This document shows, one piece after another, positions 1-12,334 of a stretch of 64,000 nucleotides of DNA. Numbering within the stretch: position 1 is the first letter of the stretch; every line of letters starts with the position of its first letter. This DNA comes from Tolypeutes matacus (taxonomy: Eukaryota > Chordata > Mammalia > Cingulata > Chlamyphoridae). The DNA is taken from contig JAKSZT010053769.1 in NCBI GenBank assembly GCA_026826555.1, positions 8,757,842 to 8,821,841 of the forward strand, read 5' to 3'. The notes below the pieces were generated by a model, which saw only the letters and a list, made by a program, of their open reading frames with translations, did not search any database and was not told where the DNA came from. The translations under genes and the position numbers were made by a program.

Positions 1-1250
1 TGGATTTAGTTTTGGCTATTGATAGGCATTGTCTTTAATGCTTTCCAAAAAGTTGGATCAAAACCGTGTTAAAAATGTGCTTATTTGTTTTGTTTGGATT
101 TTAATTTGGACAAATTCATAGATGTTAAGTAGTACTAAAATGTTGCTTTGATGACTAGGAATAGCAGATTCTTTATATTATTTGTTTACTATTTACTTTT
201 CTGCTCATGTGTTTTATCTGTTTGCAGCCTTCATTCACTTAACGCTAGGATTTGATGTTTGTCTTGCAAATTCAAATTTATTCTTTATATATTATAATAT
301 TAGCCTATTGGCACTGATATTTTATGCAATTTTTCCTATTAATTCTATTTTCATTTTTTACATATATTTAAATGTTTCGTTTTCATTTCTATGGCATTGA
401 ATGAAGAAATCTTTTAATTTATCATTCTCTTTCTTTGTAAAATAGAATATGTTTTAAAATATGTCTTTGCTACAGAAGGGCAAGGGCCAGGGCTACTTTA
501 TCCACAGGGATCCCTAGGATCTGACGCAACCTGGCACACTTTGAGCACCCAGTGATTTTTTGTTTTCTGTTTTAAAATATACAGATTTTTCCAAAGTGTT
601 TTGCAATTAAATAATTTTGGGGAGCACTGAAAATTATAGTCTATTTTTTGGTTTTACAATACAATGTTCATGTTGAAGTCTATGAATAGTCTAGTTATTT
701 AAAAACCTGTTTAACTTTCTTTAACCTAAAAATGTACAAATTTATTTGACCATAGAACCTTCAGGGAGTTGCATCTACTATACACCACAGAATGAATGTC
801 CACTAAAATAGTCTTCATAAATTATGTACTAATGCCATAGAATATTATTTTATCTAATTTATTCATCAATAAAATAATATCTGAAATAGATATTCGCATA
901 GAAAGTATTGCAATGGCCTCTACTGGAAAAAAAATGTTTAATAATGTAGTTATGGGTAAGGTTAGAAGGAAAGTTCTAGCCTTTTTATTATAGATATTTA
1001 TAATATATTTTGGCCGGTGGTGAACTCTGTGGAATATGGTTTCACATATTTGTTTGAAAACCTGGTACTTGTACATATAAATATTGTGATCAAATCTATC
1101 AGAAAATGGACATTAGATGCTAGATATTTACCTTTAAACGTATTTAATAGTATTATTCCTCTATAGAAATCATAAAGTAAAACTAACTCTAATTTATAAA
1201 TATTTCAATTTTCCTTTTAAAAAATACACAAAATATTTTACATTTTTTTC
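1..1250. other. AT-rich unique sequence
   Basis: No repeat family or coding exon was recognised. Open frames are short and AT-driven, and neither strand shows a convincing protein. The stretch is noncoding as far as can be seen. Confidence 0.5.
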
Positions 1251-1254
1251 CTTT

Positions 1255-2345
1255 ATTTTTAAAGAAGCTTTAGATTACATAAAGTTACATCAAAAATATA
1301 GGGAATTCCATATATCCTACACCCTCCCCCTCCCACATTTTCCCCCATTAACAACATCCTTCATTAGTGTGGCACATTTGTTAGAATTGATGAATACATA
1401 TTGAAGCATTGCTACTAACCATGGTCTATAGTTTACATTATGTTTTACACTTTGCACTGCACAATTTTATAGGTTTTGACAAAATGTATAATGGCCTGTA
1501 TCTGTCATTGCAATGTCATGCAGAGGAATTCCAATGTCCCCAAAATGCCCCATGTTATACCTATTTGTCCCTCTCTCTCCCCTCAGAACCTCTGGTGACC
1601 ACTGTCTTTATATCAGGGTTACAAGTTCTTCTATTACTAGAATAATAATAAGTCTACTTTAGTCCATAGTTGCATTCCCTCCTTATGTTTGTTCATTCCT
1701 CACTCTTGAGGATTTGGGGATGGTGATGCCCACTCTGTTTCTGATTGAGAGGGGGCTTAGATCCCTTGGGACAGCTGGATGGAACTGTTTTGCTTGCAGT
1801 TGTAGGTAATCTCTGTTTTTTGAATGGGGGTTGTCTATCCTCATCCTTTTGTTAGTTGCCCTGGGTGAGTCTGATAAACTGGAGAGTAGGTGTTGGCTGC
1901 AACTCTGCTGAGGAGATTCAGGGTTCAACTGTAATATGAACAGCTGGAAGATTTAAGTCTCTGTGACATATATTTAATGAGTAGTGCTAATAATAGGTTC
2001 AAATAAAAGGGCCAGAAGAACTATGTGTAGGAAAATAATAAATGAGTCTAACTCTGATACATTGGGGAGATAGATTATCATATATTTCCAAAGTAAGGCC
2101 CACCGATGGAGTGCTGATTTCCTGGGGTTGTCTTCCCTGCCTATAGTGTCTAGATATCTCTAGAGCCCTTGGGAGCAACTCTGCTAGAGGCACTGTTTAC
2201 CGTGGCAGTAATGAGATCCTCCTGAGACATGCATAAGCATAACCTCTGGAATGACCACCCAACTCACTTTGAAATCTCTTAGTCATAACTCATTTGTATT
2301 TAATAGTTCCCCCTTTTGATTTAGGTCTTTTTCCAAATACATTTG
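1255..2345 (-). mobile_element. L1 3' end, antisense (xenarthran-type 3'UTR)
   Basis: Read on the minus strand this is the terminal part of an L1 element: a long 3'UTR ending in a T-rich tract on the plus strand (about 1230-1262) that represents the poly(A) tail. It matches the plus-strand copies at 3536-5570 and 45275-46866, sharing the segments around the 'gctactaaccatggtc' block and the 'ccaatgtccc' block. No coding portion of ORF2 remains, so it is 5' truncated. The right boundary is approximate because no clear target duplication was found. Confidence 0.75.
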
Positions 2346-2624
2346 CTATTAAATCAGTCATTAACCAAGACCCCACAAAACAGGGTGTGTTGGCCATTTA
2401 TTATGTTTCTGTGTTCTTCTTCCTCATATAATCTTATGCTTCCACATAATACTGCTGTCTGTTCTTACAATCTCTATTTCTTTTTCTTTCTTGTGGGATG
2501 GAAATTTCCTATGGTATACTTGTCACTCCACAAAATCCCCTCTTTATTTTACTAGTTTATGTTCCTGTTATTCAGTGGTCAATAACATAAAGATAATTTT
2601 GATTCAGAACACTTGATTCAAGTG

Positions 2625-3124
2625 TGTATTAGTCAGCCAAAGGGGTGCTAATGTGAAATACCAAAACTGGGTTGGTCTTTATAATGGGTATTTATTTGGG
2701 GTAGAAGTCCACAGATACCAGGCCATAAAGCGTTAAGTTTCTTCTCTCACCACAGTCCATTGCCACGTGTTAGAGCAAGACAGTTGCCAGCGTTTGCCAG
2801 GGTTCATGCTTCTGGGATTCCTCTCTTCCCGGGGCTGCATTTCTCTCCGGGCTTGGCTCCTGTTTCCTCCACAAGGTCAGCTGTAGACGATCAGGCAAAT
2901 GGCTTGCTTCTCTTCTCCTGGGGCCTTCTTTCCAATATCAAAACTGCTTCTCAAAAGACTGCTTCAACTGTCCTTTGCCTTGCCTTTTATATTCGATTCC
3001 CCACCCACCAAGGGGTGGGGCTCAACGCCCTAATCCTAACCTAATCATGCCCAGATTAACAGATCAGTTTACAAGCATGATCCAATTATATTTTTGGAAT
3101 TCATAATTACATCAAACTGCCACA
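2625..3124 (-). mobile_element. Solo LTR, ERVL-MaLR type, antisense, with 5-bp TSD
   Basis: A 500-bp element running from TGTATTAG to GCCACA on the plus strand, flanked by the perfect 5-bp duplication 'aagtg' (2620-2624 and 3125-3129). It is the inverted counterpart of the LTR at 41657-42154, which has the AATAAA signal and TATA box in sense orientation, so this copy is antisense. The CCCCACCC...GGGTGGGG inverted repeat at 2999-3020 is the conserved hairpin discussed in the findings. Terminal TG/CA and the 5-bp TSD fit MaLR/ERVL integration. Confidence 0.85.
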
Positions 3125-3129
3125 AAGTG

Positions 3130-3535
3130 TTTTGCCTTTAAATGTCTATTTGCCTATCCTTTCTAATATAAAGAAACAAAGTCTCTTTTTAGGAAACTTC
3201 AAGCCATAAGAGGCAGCAACTTATTTTATTTTTAAATATCTTCTGCCCTGAAAACTATATATTAGAAGGTTTAAAATTTAGATTTGAATTCTAATAACAT
3301 TTTAGAGTAAGTAACAATGCAACACAGAAGAATTTGGCACATCCAATATCTGTTTACTGCTTTTACATGGTAATAAGAAGAAGTTTTTAAATATTTTAAT
3401 GAAGGCCATAACTATGGAAGTCCTAGGTTAGAGAAAAGTATTACAAGTCTAATCAATTCCCTTATGTGATCTCTTTTTGAAAAGAGAATGATTGAATACT
3501 GAAACATAAGTCAGAAAAGGTTTCTGGCCATTCAC
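3130..3535. other. Unique AT-rich interval
   Basis: About 400 bases between the antisense LTR and the plus-strand L1 with no recognisable repeat, open frame or regulatory signature. Confidence 0.5.
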
Positions 3536-5570
3536 AAGTAAAGAGACTGAATCAGTCATCAAAATCCTCCCAAGAAAGAAAAGCCCAGAACCAGATGGCT
3601 TCACAGGTGAATTCTACCAATCATTCCAAGAAGAATTAATACCAATCCTGATGACCTAAGCATATTGAGTAGACCCACAGAGAAAGAGTTTGGAAGATGG
3701 GTTACCAGAAACAGAAAAGGAGTACAAAGTGGTGAATTGATGCTCAATCTGGACAGAACCTATGATAAGGTGGAAGAGGGTGGTTTGGCAGTGGATGGAG
3801 GTGATGGTGATGCAGGGATGTGAGTGGGGTCGATGGTGCTAGAGTGTGAGTGTGAGCAGAGTTGGGGGGTGGTTGGACTATTCATGGAACTAGGGGGAGG
3901 ACTGGAGGAAGGAACAGGTGAACTCTGGGGAGGTGGAGGTCTGTGGTTGAAAATACATTTGTGGGAATGTTCTTTTGGCAAATATGGCAGGGGAGGGTTG
4001 CTGGGGCAGGGTGTTCATGGTGGGAGGATGTGTGGGGCATGCTTCTATGGAATATGAATGTGTACATCTTGTCATAGGGTGTTATCTCAGTGGGTGGAGA
4101 CCCACACAATAAACAAGAAAATATTAAACTCCCATCCTGGGGAGCCCTGCTACATTCTCAAATAGAGGGGCAAGAATCTGTTGAGTACACAGGCAGTGCC
4201 TAATAGAAGAAAGCAGACCCAATATGTCAAGCACTCAATATTAATGCATGTAACTCTGAACATTATTCTTGTAAAATTGAACCTTAGACTAATAATAATT
4301 ATCACTAAGAGTTAACTCCTGAAAACCTCCTGTTACTCAAATGTGGCCTCTCTCTAAGCCAAACTCATCCAATAAATGCACCACCTTTTCCCTGGCATGG
4401 CACATGACTTCAGGGATAAGCGTCCCTGGCACTAAGAGATTAATACCAAGCACCAACCGGTAATGCATTTGGAAAAAGGCCTTGACCAAAAGGGAGAAGC
4501 ATCAAATACAAAAGAGTTTTTACAGCTAAGAGAGTTCAGAAGGAGTCGGGGGGTCTTTCCAGAGGCTACACTTAACGCATATCTCAGGCAGATCTCACTA
4601 ACTGCCACTGTAAACAAAGTTCAAATAGGGATGCTCCTGAGGGCTCTAGAGCCATCCAGACACTCTAGGCAAGGCACACAATCCCCTGAAATCAGCACCC
4701 TGTCCGTGGGCCTTACCCCCAAATATGTGACAGCCTATTTCCCCAGTGTAACAGAGTCAGATTCATTTATAGTTTCCCTACACATGATTCTTCTACTCCT
4801 TTTATTTGAACCTATAATTAGTACTTTACCTATTAAATATATGTCCCAGAGACTTTAATCTTCTGGCTGTTCATATGACAGTTGAGCCCTGAATCTCCTC
4901 AGCAGAGTTACAGCCAACACCTACTCTCCAGTTATCAGACTTACTCTGGATTACAAACAAAAGGACGATGATGGACAACACCCATCCCCAAAAAACAGAG
5001 AGTTTCTGCAACTGCAAGCAAGACAGTTCCATCCATCTGCCCCATGGGATCTACGCACCCTCTCAGTCAGAAACAGAGTGGGTATCATCATCCAAAATCC
5101 TCAAGATTGGGGAATGAACAACAGACTAAAGTAGACATTATTATTCTATTATAGACTTATTATTTTAGCAGTGGAAGAACTTGTATCATTGCGTAAAGGC
5201 AGTGGCTGCCAGAGATTCTGAGGGGAGGGAGAGGGAGGAATAGGTATAACATGGGGGCTTTTTTGGGACATTGCAATTGTCCTGCATGACATTGCAATGA
5301 TGGACACAGGCCATTATACATTTGTCAAAACCTGTAAAATTGCATGGGGCAAAGTGTGAACTATAATGTGGACTGTGGTCCATGGTTGGTGGTAATACTT
5401 CAATGTGTGTTCATCGACTGTGGCAAATGTACCACACTGGTGAAAGATGTTGATGTGGCATGGGGAGGGGGTGGAGTATGTGGGAATCCCCTGTATTTTT
5501 TATGTGACATATATGTAATCTAAAACGTCTTTAAAAATGAAAAAATAAAATAAAATCATAACTGGAAGAA
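3536..5570 (+). mobile_element. L1 fragment with internal deletion, plus strand
   Basis: Starts with about 110 bases of L1 ORF2 reverse-transcriptase-region sequence (3540-3650, the 'QF..PGEFYQ'-type region just upstream of the catalytic block), then jumps directly into the 3'UTR at about 3660. The remaining ORF2 is deleted. The 3'UTR holds the G-rich block (3880-3930) and the 'ggagacccac' block (4090), and ends at an A-rich tail near 5535-5580. It matches the 3'UTR of the L1 at 36341-43950 and is inverted relative to the copy at 1255-2345. Confidence 0.75.
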
Positions 5571-5599
5571 CAAAAAAAAAGTGGATGAGATGGAGTAAG

Positions 5600-6380
5600 A
5601 TTGGCTTACACACTTGAGTTGTTATGATAGCCTTATAGAGAGAGTCCTTGAGTAAAGCAGAGGGCATCCACCCAAATGTGGAAGGGGTGGGGGTATCTCA
5701 AGGAAGGATATTGGGTGAGGGTGAGTTTCTTGGAGAATGGAGTCATTCAAGCAATAGAAGACCTGGGAGAAAGGCAGGAGACTGCTGGAGGGAACAGTGT
5801 GTAAAAAGCATGGCAGTATGAAATAGCAAGATATATTTATATAAATGCCAAAAGTTTGTGTGGAGAAAGAGATAGAGACATGGGCCAAGACCAGATCATG
5901 AAGAAACATGCATGTAGTACTAAGGATTTCAGATTTTATCCTGAACAATATGGAGCTTTTGGAGAATTTTAACTCGGCCTGAGACATAATAAAATTTGCA
6001 TTTTTTAAAGATCACAGTGGAACCAAAATGGAGTATAAAGTTGACAAAGAACAAGAGAGGTAGACCAGTGTAAAATAGGCAACAAATTACACAAACCTGA
6101 AGAAAAGCAGAATCAGCAGGATGGAGAGGAGAGGTCAGATGTAATGTATATATATGTATTTATATATATATAAAGGTGCATTATATTTTGAAGATAAAAT
6201 TTACAAGGTTTGTATGTAAGGCATAAAGGAAAGGGGGAAACTAATAAATGATTCTAAAATTCTGAATAGTTGTCAAAAAAGAAGTTGGGAGAGAATGCTA
6301 GGACATATGGAGATTTTTTATTTATTGAGTTTAATGGACATATCAACACAGCAGGAGGTGTTCAGAAAAATATGTCTGCA
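5600..6380 (-). mobile_element. L2 remnant, antisense
   Basis: Contains the degraded antisense L2 hallmarks: a 'gagggaacagtgtgtaaaa' segment near 5790, 'agaccagatcatgaagaa' near 5887 and 'attttatcctgaacaatatgga' near 5933, followed by 'aaagatcacag' near 6008. These follow the order seen in the minus strand of the L2 3' region. It is old and heavily diverged, so both edges are approximate. The 121-aa minus-strand open frame here is a chance product. Confidence 0.6.
6146..6172. repeat. (TA)n-type simple repeat
   Basis: Short alternating TA/TG/TTA tract inside the L2 remnant, visible as repeated 'tatata' blocks. Confidence 0.7.
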
Positions 6381-7727
6381 GTCAAGTGAAAAGATTGAAA
6401 CAGATATCAAGGAATTGTGGCCCATGTATGGAATTAGAAACCATGAATGAGATTTTTATCTAGTACAGTGGTTTTAAAAATGTGAACCTGAGATTTCCGG
6501 TTGACCCACAATGATTTTCACATAGTCTGTTTGTAGGAAAAAAAAAAAAAAAAATAGAAGAAAACTCTGTTCATATACACCTCACAAAACTGAGGTGTAA
6601 GATTAATCATTACTTAACATTTTTTTAGGTTAATCATTATTTTTACAGAAATTCCATCACATGTTAAATAATTTTTACTTTATTAAAGGTTTTGCATGCT
6701 CTACAAAAACTGTATGGGTAATTTTGTCTCAGAAAAATACTTTTCTGTTATCTTTTAATCTATTATTTTGCATTTTAATTAATACTGTTGTGTGGTGCTT
6801 TATCCCCAAGTCACAAAAATGGCTCAATAACAACTCACCGAAGCTTAAAAGTAAGATGACGATAGCAACAAACACTAAAACATAGAATCATTTAATAAAG
6901 AAAGATGAATTATATAGCTCTCCAGTGAAATCTGACTGTGACTCATTCTGGGCAGGGGAAATGAATCTATGAGTGGGGTGGCTCTACACAAGGAACTGAA
7001 AGAGAAAAGTGGAAAGGGGAAATGGGAAATTCACATGCTATTATGAGAATCTGAATATTGGATTTCATTGGACTAGTAGTGCATTCACCCCTTCCCCTGT
7101 AATGAAGCTTTATCAAATAGTGACATGAGATCTTCTATGCATTTGCTCCATTCTAAAAATAAAAAGTGTCCCTCAAGCACAACTAATTTAGTTTTTCCAG
7201 AACACACAAAAAATAGTTGTCAATGTAAAACCAATTAACTGTATCGCTTAGAGCCAAAACTAGAGACATTCTTCAACATTGTGCATTTCATAGCAAAAAC
7301 AGGCACAAGTTGTACTGTTGCAAACAAGCTGATAAAACCAGCCACAAAAATAAATAATATTTGGTTTGCTCAACAACAAAACAAAACAAGCTTTGGCAAA
7401 AATCTTTTGCCAAATGACACTAGAGGATATTGCCTAATATAAATAGCATACAATGTTGAAGAACAATTGCTATCATTTGGTGAACTGGTCATGGGCAATA
7501 TTCAAAATACTGAACAACTGGGGAAGTATAGACACCAATCAATCAGAAAGGATGCCAGCTGTAAACAAATGATATAGGATTACTGATGTATGTAAACCTG
7601 CACATAAGCAGATATTTTGTTTTACATGTGTAGCACATGAATCAGTCCCTGGCAATAGTATGATACATACCATAAGAAGTTCTTGTAGAATTTTTTTTCT
7701 ATTTATCATTAAATGTCTTGGTGTTTT
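6381..7727. other. Unique sequence upstream of DAS-III
   Basis: About 1.3 kb with one A-tract (6537-6554) and no recognised element. Six-frame products are short and low-complexity. Nothing coding is supported. Confidence 0.5.
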
Positions 7728-7738
7728 ATTTAGGAGAA

Positions 7739-7741
<3 letters not shown>

Positions 7742-7771
<30 letters not shown>

Positions 7772-8186
7772 ATTTATTTGCTTTATCCATTTTTAAACTC
7801 CCCCTTCCCCATTTGCTGTTTTTGTGTCCATTCGCTGGGCAATTCTCTGTCTGTTTCCTGTCATCTCTTCTAATCTTTCTCCTCCAGTCTTCACCAGGAT
7901 CCGACCTGGAGACCTCCGATGTAGGAGAGAGGTGTTCTGCCACCTGCGCCACCTCGGTTCCTGGCTTTTAGAGCTTTCGGAGCATCTCGTCTTGTCTCTC
8001 CCCTGTTACGTCATCATCTTGCTGCATGGCTCTCGGGGCCTTGGCAGCTCACCGGCACACAGAGCCTGGCAGCCCATGTGCCTTCCACATATATATTTTA
8101 TTTTACCGGGAGGTCCCGGGGATCGAACCCAGGTCCCTCCATATGGCAGACAGACGCCCAACCATTTGAGCTACATCTGCCTCCCG
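7742..8186 (-). mobile_element. Full-length DAS-III SINE with 15-bp TSD
   Basis: Antisense tRNA-derived SINE. Read on the minus strand it begins at 8186 with a tRNA-Ala-like head (A box 'tagctcaaatgg', B box 'ggttcgatccc'), passes through a spacer of about 180 bp, then a second diverged tRNA-like unit (about 7960-7890), and ends in an A-rich tail that appears as the T-run at 7741-7764. The flanking duplication 'atttaggagaatttt' at 7728-7742 and 8187-8201 is perfect, proving insertion by target-primed reverse transcription. The Pol III promoter boxes look intact. Confidence 0.9.
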
Positions 8187-8477
8187 ATTTAGGAGAATTT
8201 TTGACCCAAGTTTAGGCCAGACACCCTTCTCCTTGAGAGTCTTAAGTAATGAATAGCTACGTGAAAGGTTCAGAACTTTAGAAACAGACGTCATCAGAAA
8301 GATTTTTGTTTCTACTCAAAATGACATTGTTATTAATCAGTTATATTACCCACTCTGGTTTCTCAGCTGTCTGCTGTACCTTCTCTTTATTTGAATTGTT
8401 CAAATTCGTGGCAATAGAATTGTCCTGTCTTAAGAGGAAAAGACAGAAGTTTGCCTGGGTCAAGCCTCATAGACTCA

Positions 8478-8681
8478 GGGAGCGGATGTGGCTCAAGCAG
8501 TTGAGCATCCACCTCCCACATGCAAGGTCCAGGCATCAGTTCCCGGTGCCTCCTGAAAAAAAAAAAACAAAAACAAACAATAAGCAAAACAAAGGAAAAA
8601 ACCAACTCAGGGAAGCTGATGTGGCTCAGTGGTTGAGCACTGGCTTCCCATTTCCCTGCCCCTGGCATATCAAAAAAAAAA
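8478..8681 (+). mobile_element. DAS SINE tandem dimer within one TSD
   Basis: Two tRNA-like SINE units in the same direction: unit 1 at 8478-8558 and unit 2 at 8609-8671, joined by an A-rich linker and ending in an A-run. Both keep the 'gatgtggctca' A-box region. A single 16-bp duplication 'aagcctcatagactca' flanks the whole pair (8462-8477 and 8682-8697), and there is none between the units. The pair was therefore inserted as one dimeric transcript, not by two insertions. Confidence 0.88.
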
Positions 8682-8699
8682 AAGCCTCATAGACTCAAT

Positions 8700-10504
8700 T
8701 AGGTCTTCTTCCCCTGAGTTTAGTGATCTGCTCCCTCTTTTATCCCTGAGATGATTGAATGAATTGACAACCAATTACAACTTTTTATTTCCCATTTGGG
8801 GCACTGAGAGACAGGGTCCTTTATATTCACCAATAGAAATACTGCAAAGCAGTCAGTATGCAAAACTTGTCAGGAAAGATATAAAGCCAGAAGAGCACCT
8901 CATGCGTTTTTTTTCATCCCTTTGTTGTAATTTACATAAATTGTCTCTTAGGAACAAAATGACCCAAACTTTCCAGTTCTACCTTCCCCTGGTTTGGTTT
9001 ATTATGTTCAACTTTTTCCAGAATGCAAATATTCATTGCAAGGCAAAGTTGTCCAAAGATCCCCTGGCCATCATGCAATAGCTGAAGACAGTTTTTTTTT
9101 TCTCATTTAGTTAACAATCTCTTTGTGAACCATCATATGGACTGATGTATGATGGGGTAAGTAATGACAGAGCATATGCAACCAGAAAGGATTTTGCTAC
9201 ATGAATGAACAGGGTTTTGTCCAAGTGCCAAACCCCATGCTGCCTTCTCTATAAAGAAACTAAGGAAAGCAAAAATGTCTCCAGATCCTAATTTAGAGTT
9301 AAAATAAATAGTAAAAAATGTGAATGAGATCAGATTTTAGCTTCTTTTCAACCTGCTATGCAAATAAATGGGCAGCAAGTTCAAGGTTCTGCTCTTTCAC
9401 GTTTAGGTACGATGACTTTTAAAAGAAAATGAGAGATGTGATTTTAAAAAGTTCCCTCATGATGTGACAAAGCCAGTAAAGCCCATTTCTGTAATTTTAT
9501 GCATGTTGTTCAAGTGGTATATTTCTGCAATGCATCCAGTATTTTGACTTCAGGCCTGAATGATCATAATTTTAATTTTAAAGACAAGATTTCACAGTTT
9601 CTCAGGAAGACAAAAACAGTGGTTCTATTATTTCAGCAAGAGTTTAATTCCTTTCAAGCAATTGAAGAACTTTTTCCCCTTGTGGTGGGACAAATAACAT
9701 ATTTGGATGCATATTTTAAAACCAGAGTCAAACATTATGACTAAAATGTATAGATAAAAGTTTCAGAGTTAAAAGCATCTCTGAAAGATAAATTGGGAAT
9801 TTATTTGCTCTTATATCCCAAATTGTAATAGTTAACCTTTCAGCACCTGGAAAATACTGACAGTATTGACAAAGAGAAAAGCTGCAAAATTTCTTGATCC
9901 ATGTTTGATCCAAATATCCAGAACTATCTGTGAGAGCCAGTAATACTTAATGCCATTGTCAACAACCTATAATTATGAATTAGGTTTTCATAATATAGAA
10001 ATAAAGAGTAAGAACAGAAACTGTCCAGATGTGGTGTCTGACTTAATGACTCAGAGATCTTGATGAAAGACTGAAAGTCATACTATCCTTCTCATGCATA
10101 TGAAAGAACTTTACTAAATAATTAAATAAAATGATAATGGTTACAAAAACTTACAAACAATTTTATTTTTATTAATTCAAAACTATGACTAATGTTTCAA
10201 AAGTACCTTGAATTAGGCTCCACCAAACTCCTGAACACTGTGGTCCTCAGATGTCAAAAATTTGTGAAAAAAACTTATCTGGAAAGTCAGAAAAGAAGAG
10301 AGGTGAGACTGGGATCCTAAAGAAAGACCAGCATTTAAGGAGTAGATTGAGGGAGGGCAGCATGGAAAGGACACTTAGAGGAGTCCAGAAAGGTAGAGAG
10401 GAAGCAAGAGATTGTATTATCACAGAGGCCAAAAGAAGAATATTTCAGTGAGTGTCAATGATAGAGACCAAAAGAGAGACCAATAATACAGAGAGAGCAA
10501 TAAT
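8700..10504. other. Unique sequence, no supported gene
   Basis: About 1.8 kb of AT-rich DNA. The 108-aa (8755-9081) and 81-aa (9499-9744) plus-strand open frames were read and match no family I know. They lack plausible splice context and their codon use is unremarkable. Treated as noncoding. Confidence 0.45.
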
Positions 10505-10705
10505 AATGACATCTGACATAAATGAGTGTTTCCACTATGCCAGTAATCTTGCTAGGAACTTAATATTGTTTACTTCATTAATTTTCACAACAATATTGGT
10601 TAAAATATTCTCATTTATAGATGAGGAAACTAAGGATCAGAGTGATGGGGCAATTTTCCAAGGACTGACAGCTAGTAAGTGGTAGAGCTAAAATCCAACA
10701 CAAAT
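10505..10705 (-). mobile_element. MIR SINE, antisense
   Basis: Shows the antisense MIR core in order: 'gtttccactatgcca', 'cttcattaattttcacaaca', 'atagatgaggaaact' and 'agctagtaagtgg'. It is an ancient pan-mammalian tRNA-derived element. Confidence 0.85.
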
Positions 10706-12169
10706 CCAACTCCAAAATTTAAGTAAGTTAAGAACTAAAACTTGTCCATTGGATTTGTCAATTTGGAGATCATGGGTAGCATTGGTGAGAATAGATTTGG
10801 GGAGTGGTAGCCGAGGATATGGAAGAGATGAAAGCCTGATTTTTAGAGAGTTGGGAGGTCAGTGGATAATAAGGAAAAATTGACCAATCTTTCAAAGAGC
10901 AAAGCTATTACCGAAGGAGAGAATGGCTAATTAGAACGAAAAATAGCATGGCCTCATGCTTTCACTTCTTAACCAATATCTCCAGGAACAGAAATAGGTC
11001 AGAATAACAGTCTTCGATCAGCTTTTCCCTCTCTCTACTGCAACCTGCTTTGTAGGATCGCTGGCCCCCTCAGACTGAGATTGGTGGCGATCTCGTGGGT
11101 GTTATTGTATGAACTAGCCCCAGTGCAAGTGTCTTTGCCAAGAGCATCTTTGTCAGACGTCCTCTCCCCCAGGTATAGCCACTGCTGCTTTCCGAGGCAC
11201 ACTGCCTTGTCATGGCTACCAATGCTTAGGGCCCTAATGTCTGTACCCAGGGTGCATCACCTATATATAGTATCCTGCGGGGCTGTGACATCTGTTCCCC
11301 AGATAGGCCTGATAATGAGTGTGAGCACAAGCTAGTCTCAAGCTGAGACTTTAAAGTTAGCTGAGATAATTGCTAATGCAGAAGGTTAGTCCATGTTACT
11401 GGTTTCCAAACAATGGCCCATAGATTATTGCTAATGGTTGCATCAGAATTGTCCTTGGAAAATGTATTCAGTAGGTCTGTAGTGAAGCCTGTGCATCTAT
11501 ATTTGGGGAAAAAACTCCCCAGGCAATGCAGAGGAAGTGGGAACCTATCCACTCAAAGAAACTGCCTTTATAAGGCTCTGCCCTCAGAGTCAATATGTAC
11601 AGCAAGTACAGAATTAGAAGTGACGCTGAAAACAGGAGAATTAATTATAATTCTATTTAAGGTATACTAGTAACAGCTGGCATTCTTACTTTCTCAGCAT
11701 AGTGCCCAGGGAGCCAGCATTTTTTGGTAGGCAAAGAAAACAGGGGATGCTTTCCTAAAGACTGAATAAACAATTGGGAAAGCAAAGGCTTCTAGTTTGG
11801 ACACTGCTCCCTCCAGGGAAAAGTCCCTCTTTTTCTGGCATTCCCGGTACCCACATCCTGATGGTCATTCCCTGCTCCCTCTCCTAAAATCTTCCCTGGC
11901 TGAAGCCTAAAAGGGCAAAAGCCCTTGCAGTGAGAAATCCCACTGAGGGGAGACCAAAGTAGAAAAACACCCTACTTATATGAAGGCAATGGAAACCCAA
12001 ACCCGTCATCCTGCCTTCCTCGCTTAAATATGAATGGACAACTAGAATTGACAGGAATATTAGAATCAGAGACAGAGACCAAGATAAACAAAAAGAAAAC
12101 CTGACATCGGAGTAATCAGACAATTCAGGAAAAAGAATAGAACTTGGGAGAAGGACAGGGAGTCTAAAT
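10706..12169. other. Unique sequence, no supported gene
   Basis: Moderate GC patches (11050-11340) and short open frames (84-85 aa) without recognisable domains. An L2-like purine-rich patch around 10800-10900 is too diverged to call. Confidence 0.45.
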
Positions 12170-12320
12170 CAGTGGTTCCCAAACTTTGTTGAAAATTAGA
12201 ATTAACTGGGGATTTTTTAAAAATCTTGCTGCCCAGGATGCACCCCAGACCAATTAAATCAGAGTCTTTGTGGGTGGGATTCATGCATTAGTACTCTTTA
12301 AAATTCTGTAGTTGCAACTC
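12170..12320 (+). mobile_element. MER5A-like hAT fragment
   Basis: Begins with the 5' terminal repeat 'cagtggttcc' and continues through 'ttagaattaactggggatttt', 'caccccagaccaatt' and 'aaatcagag', the usual MER5A order. The 3' terminal inverted repeat is lost. Confidence 0.7.
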
Positions 12321-12334
12321 ATCAGAAAAAAAGA

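Noticed and set aside
5622..5987. 121-aa minus-strand frame
   Set aside because: Overlaps the L2 remnant and has no recognisable domain.
7742..8186. tRNA-Ala gene
   Set aside because: A and B boxes are present, but the cloverleaf is degraded and it is the head of a SINE with tail and TSD.
9499..9744. Possible hAT-transposase-derived gene
   Set aside because: Only a vague helical resemblance; no catalytic or BED-type motif is visible.
11041..11340. GC-richer patch as a promoter or CpG island
   Set aside because: CpGs are few and there is no downstream gene or TATA/initiator arrangement.
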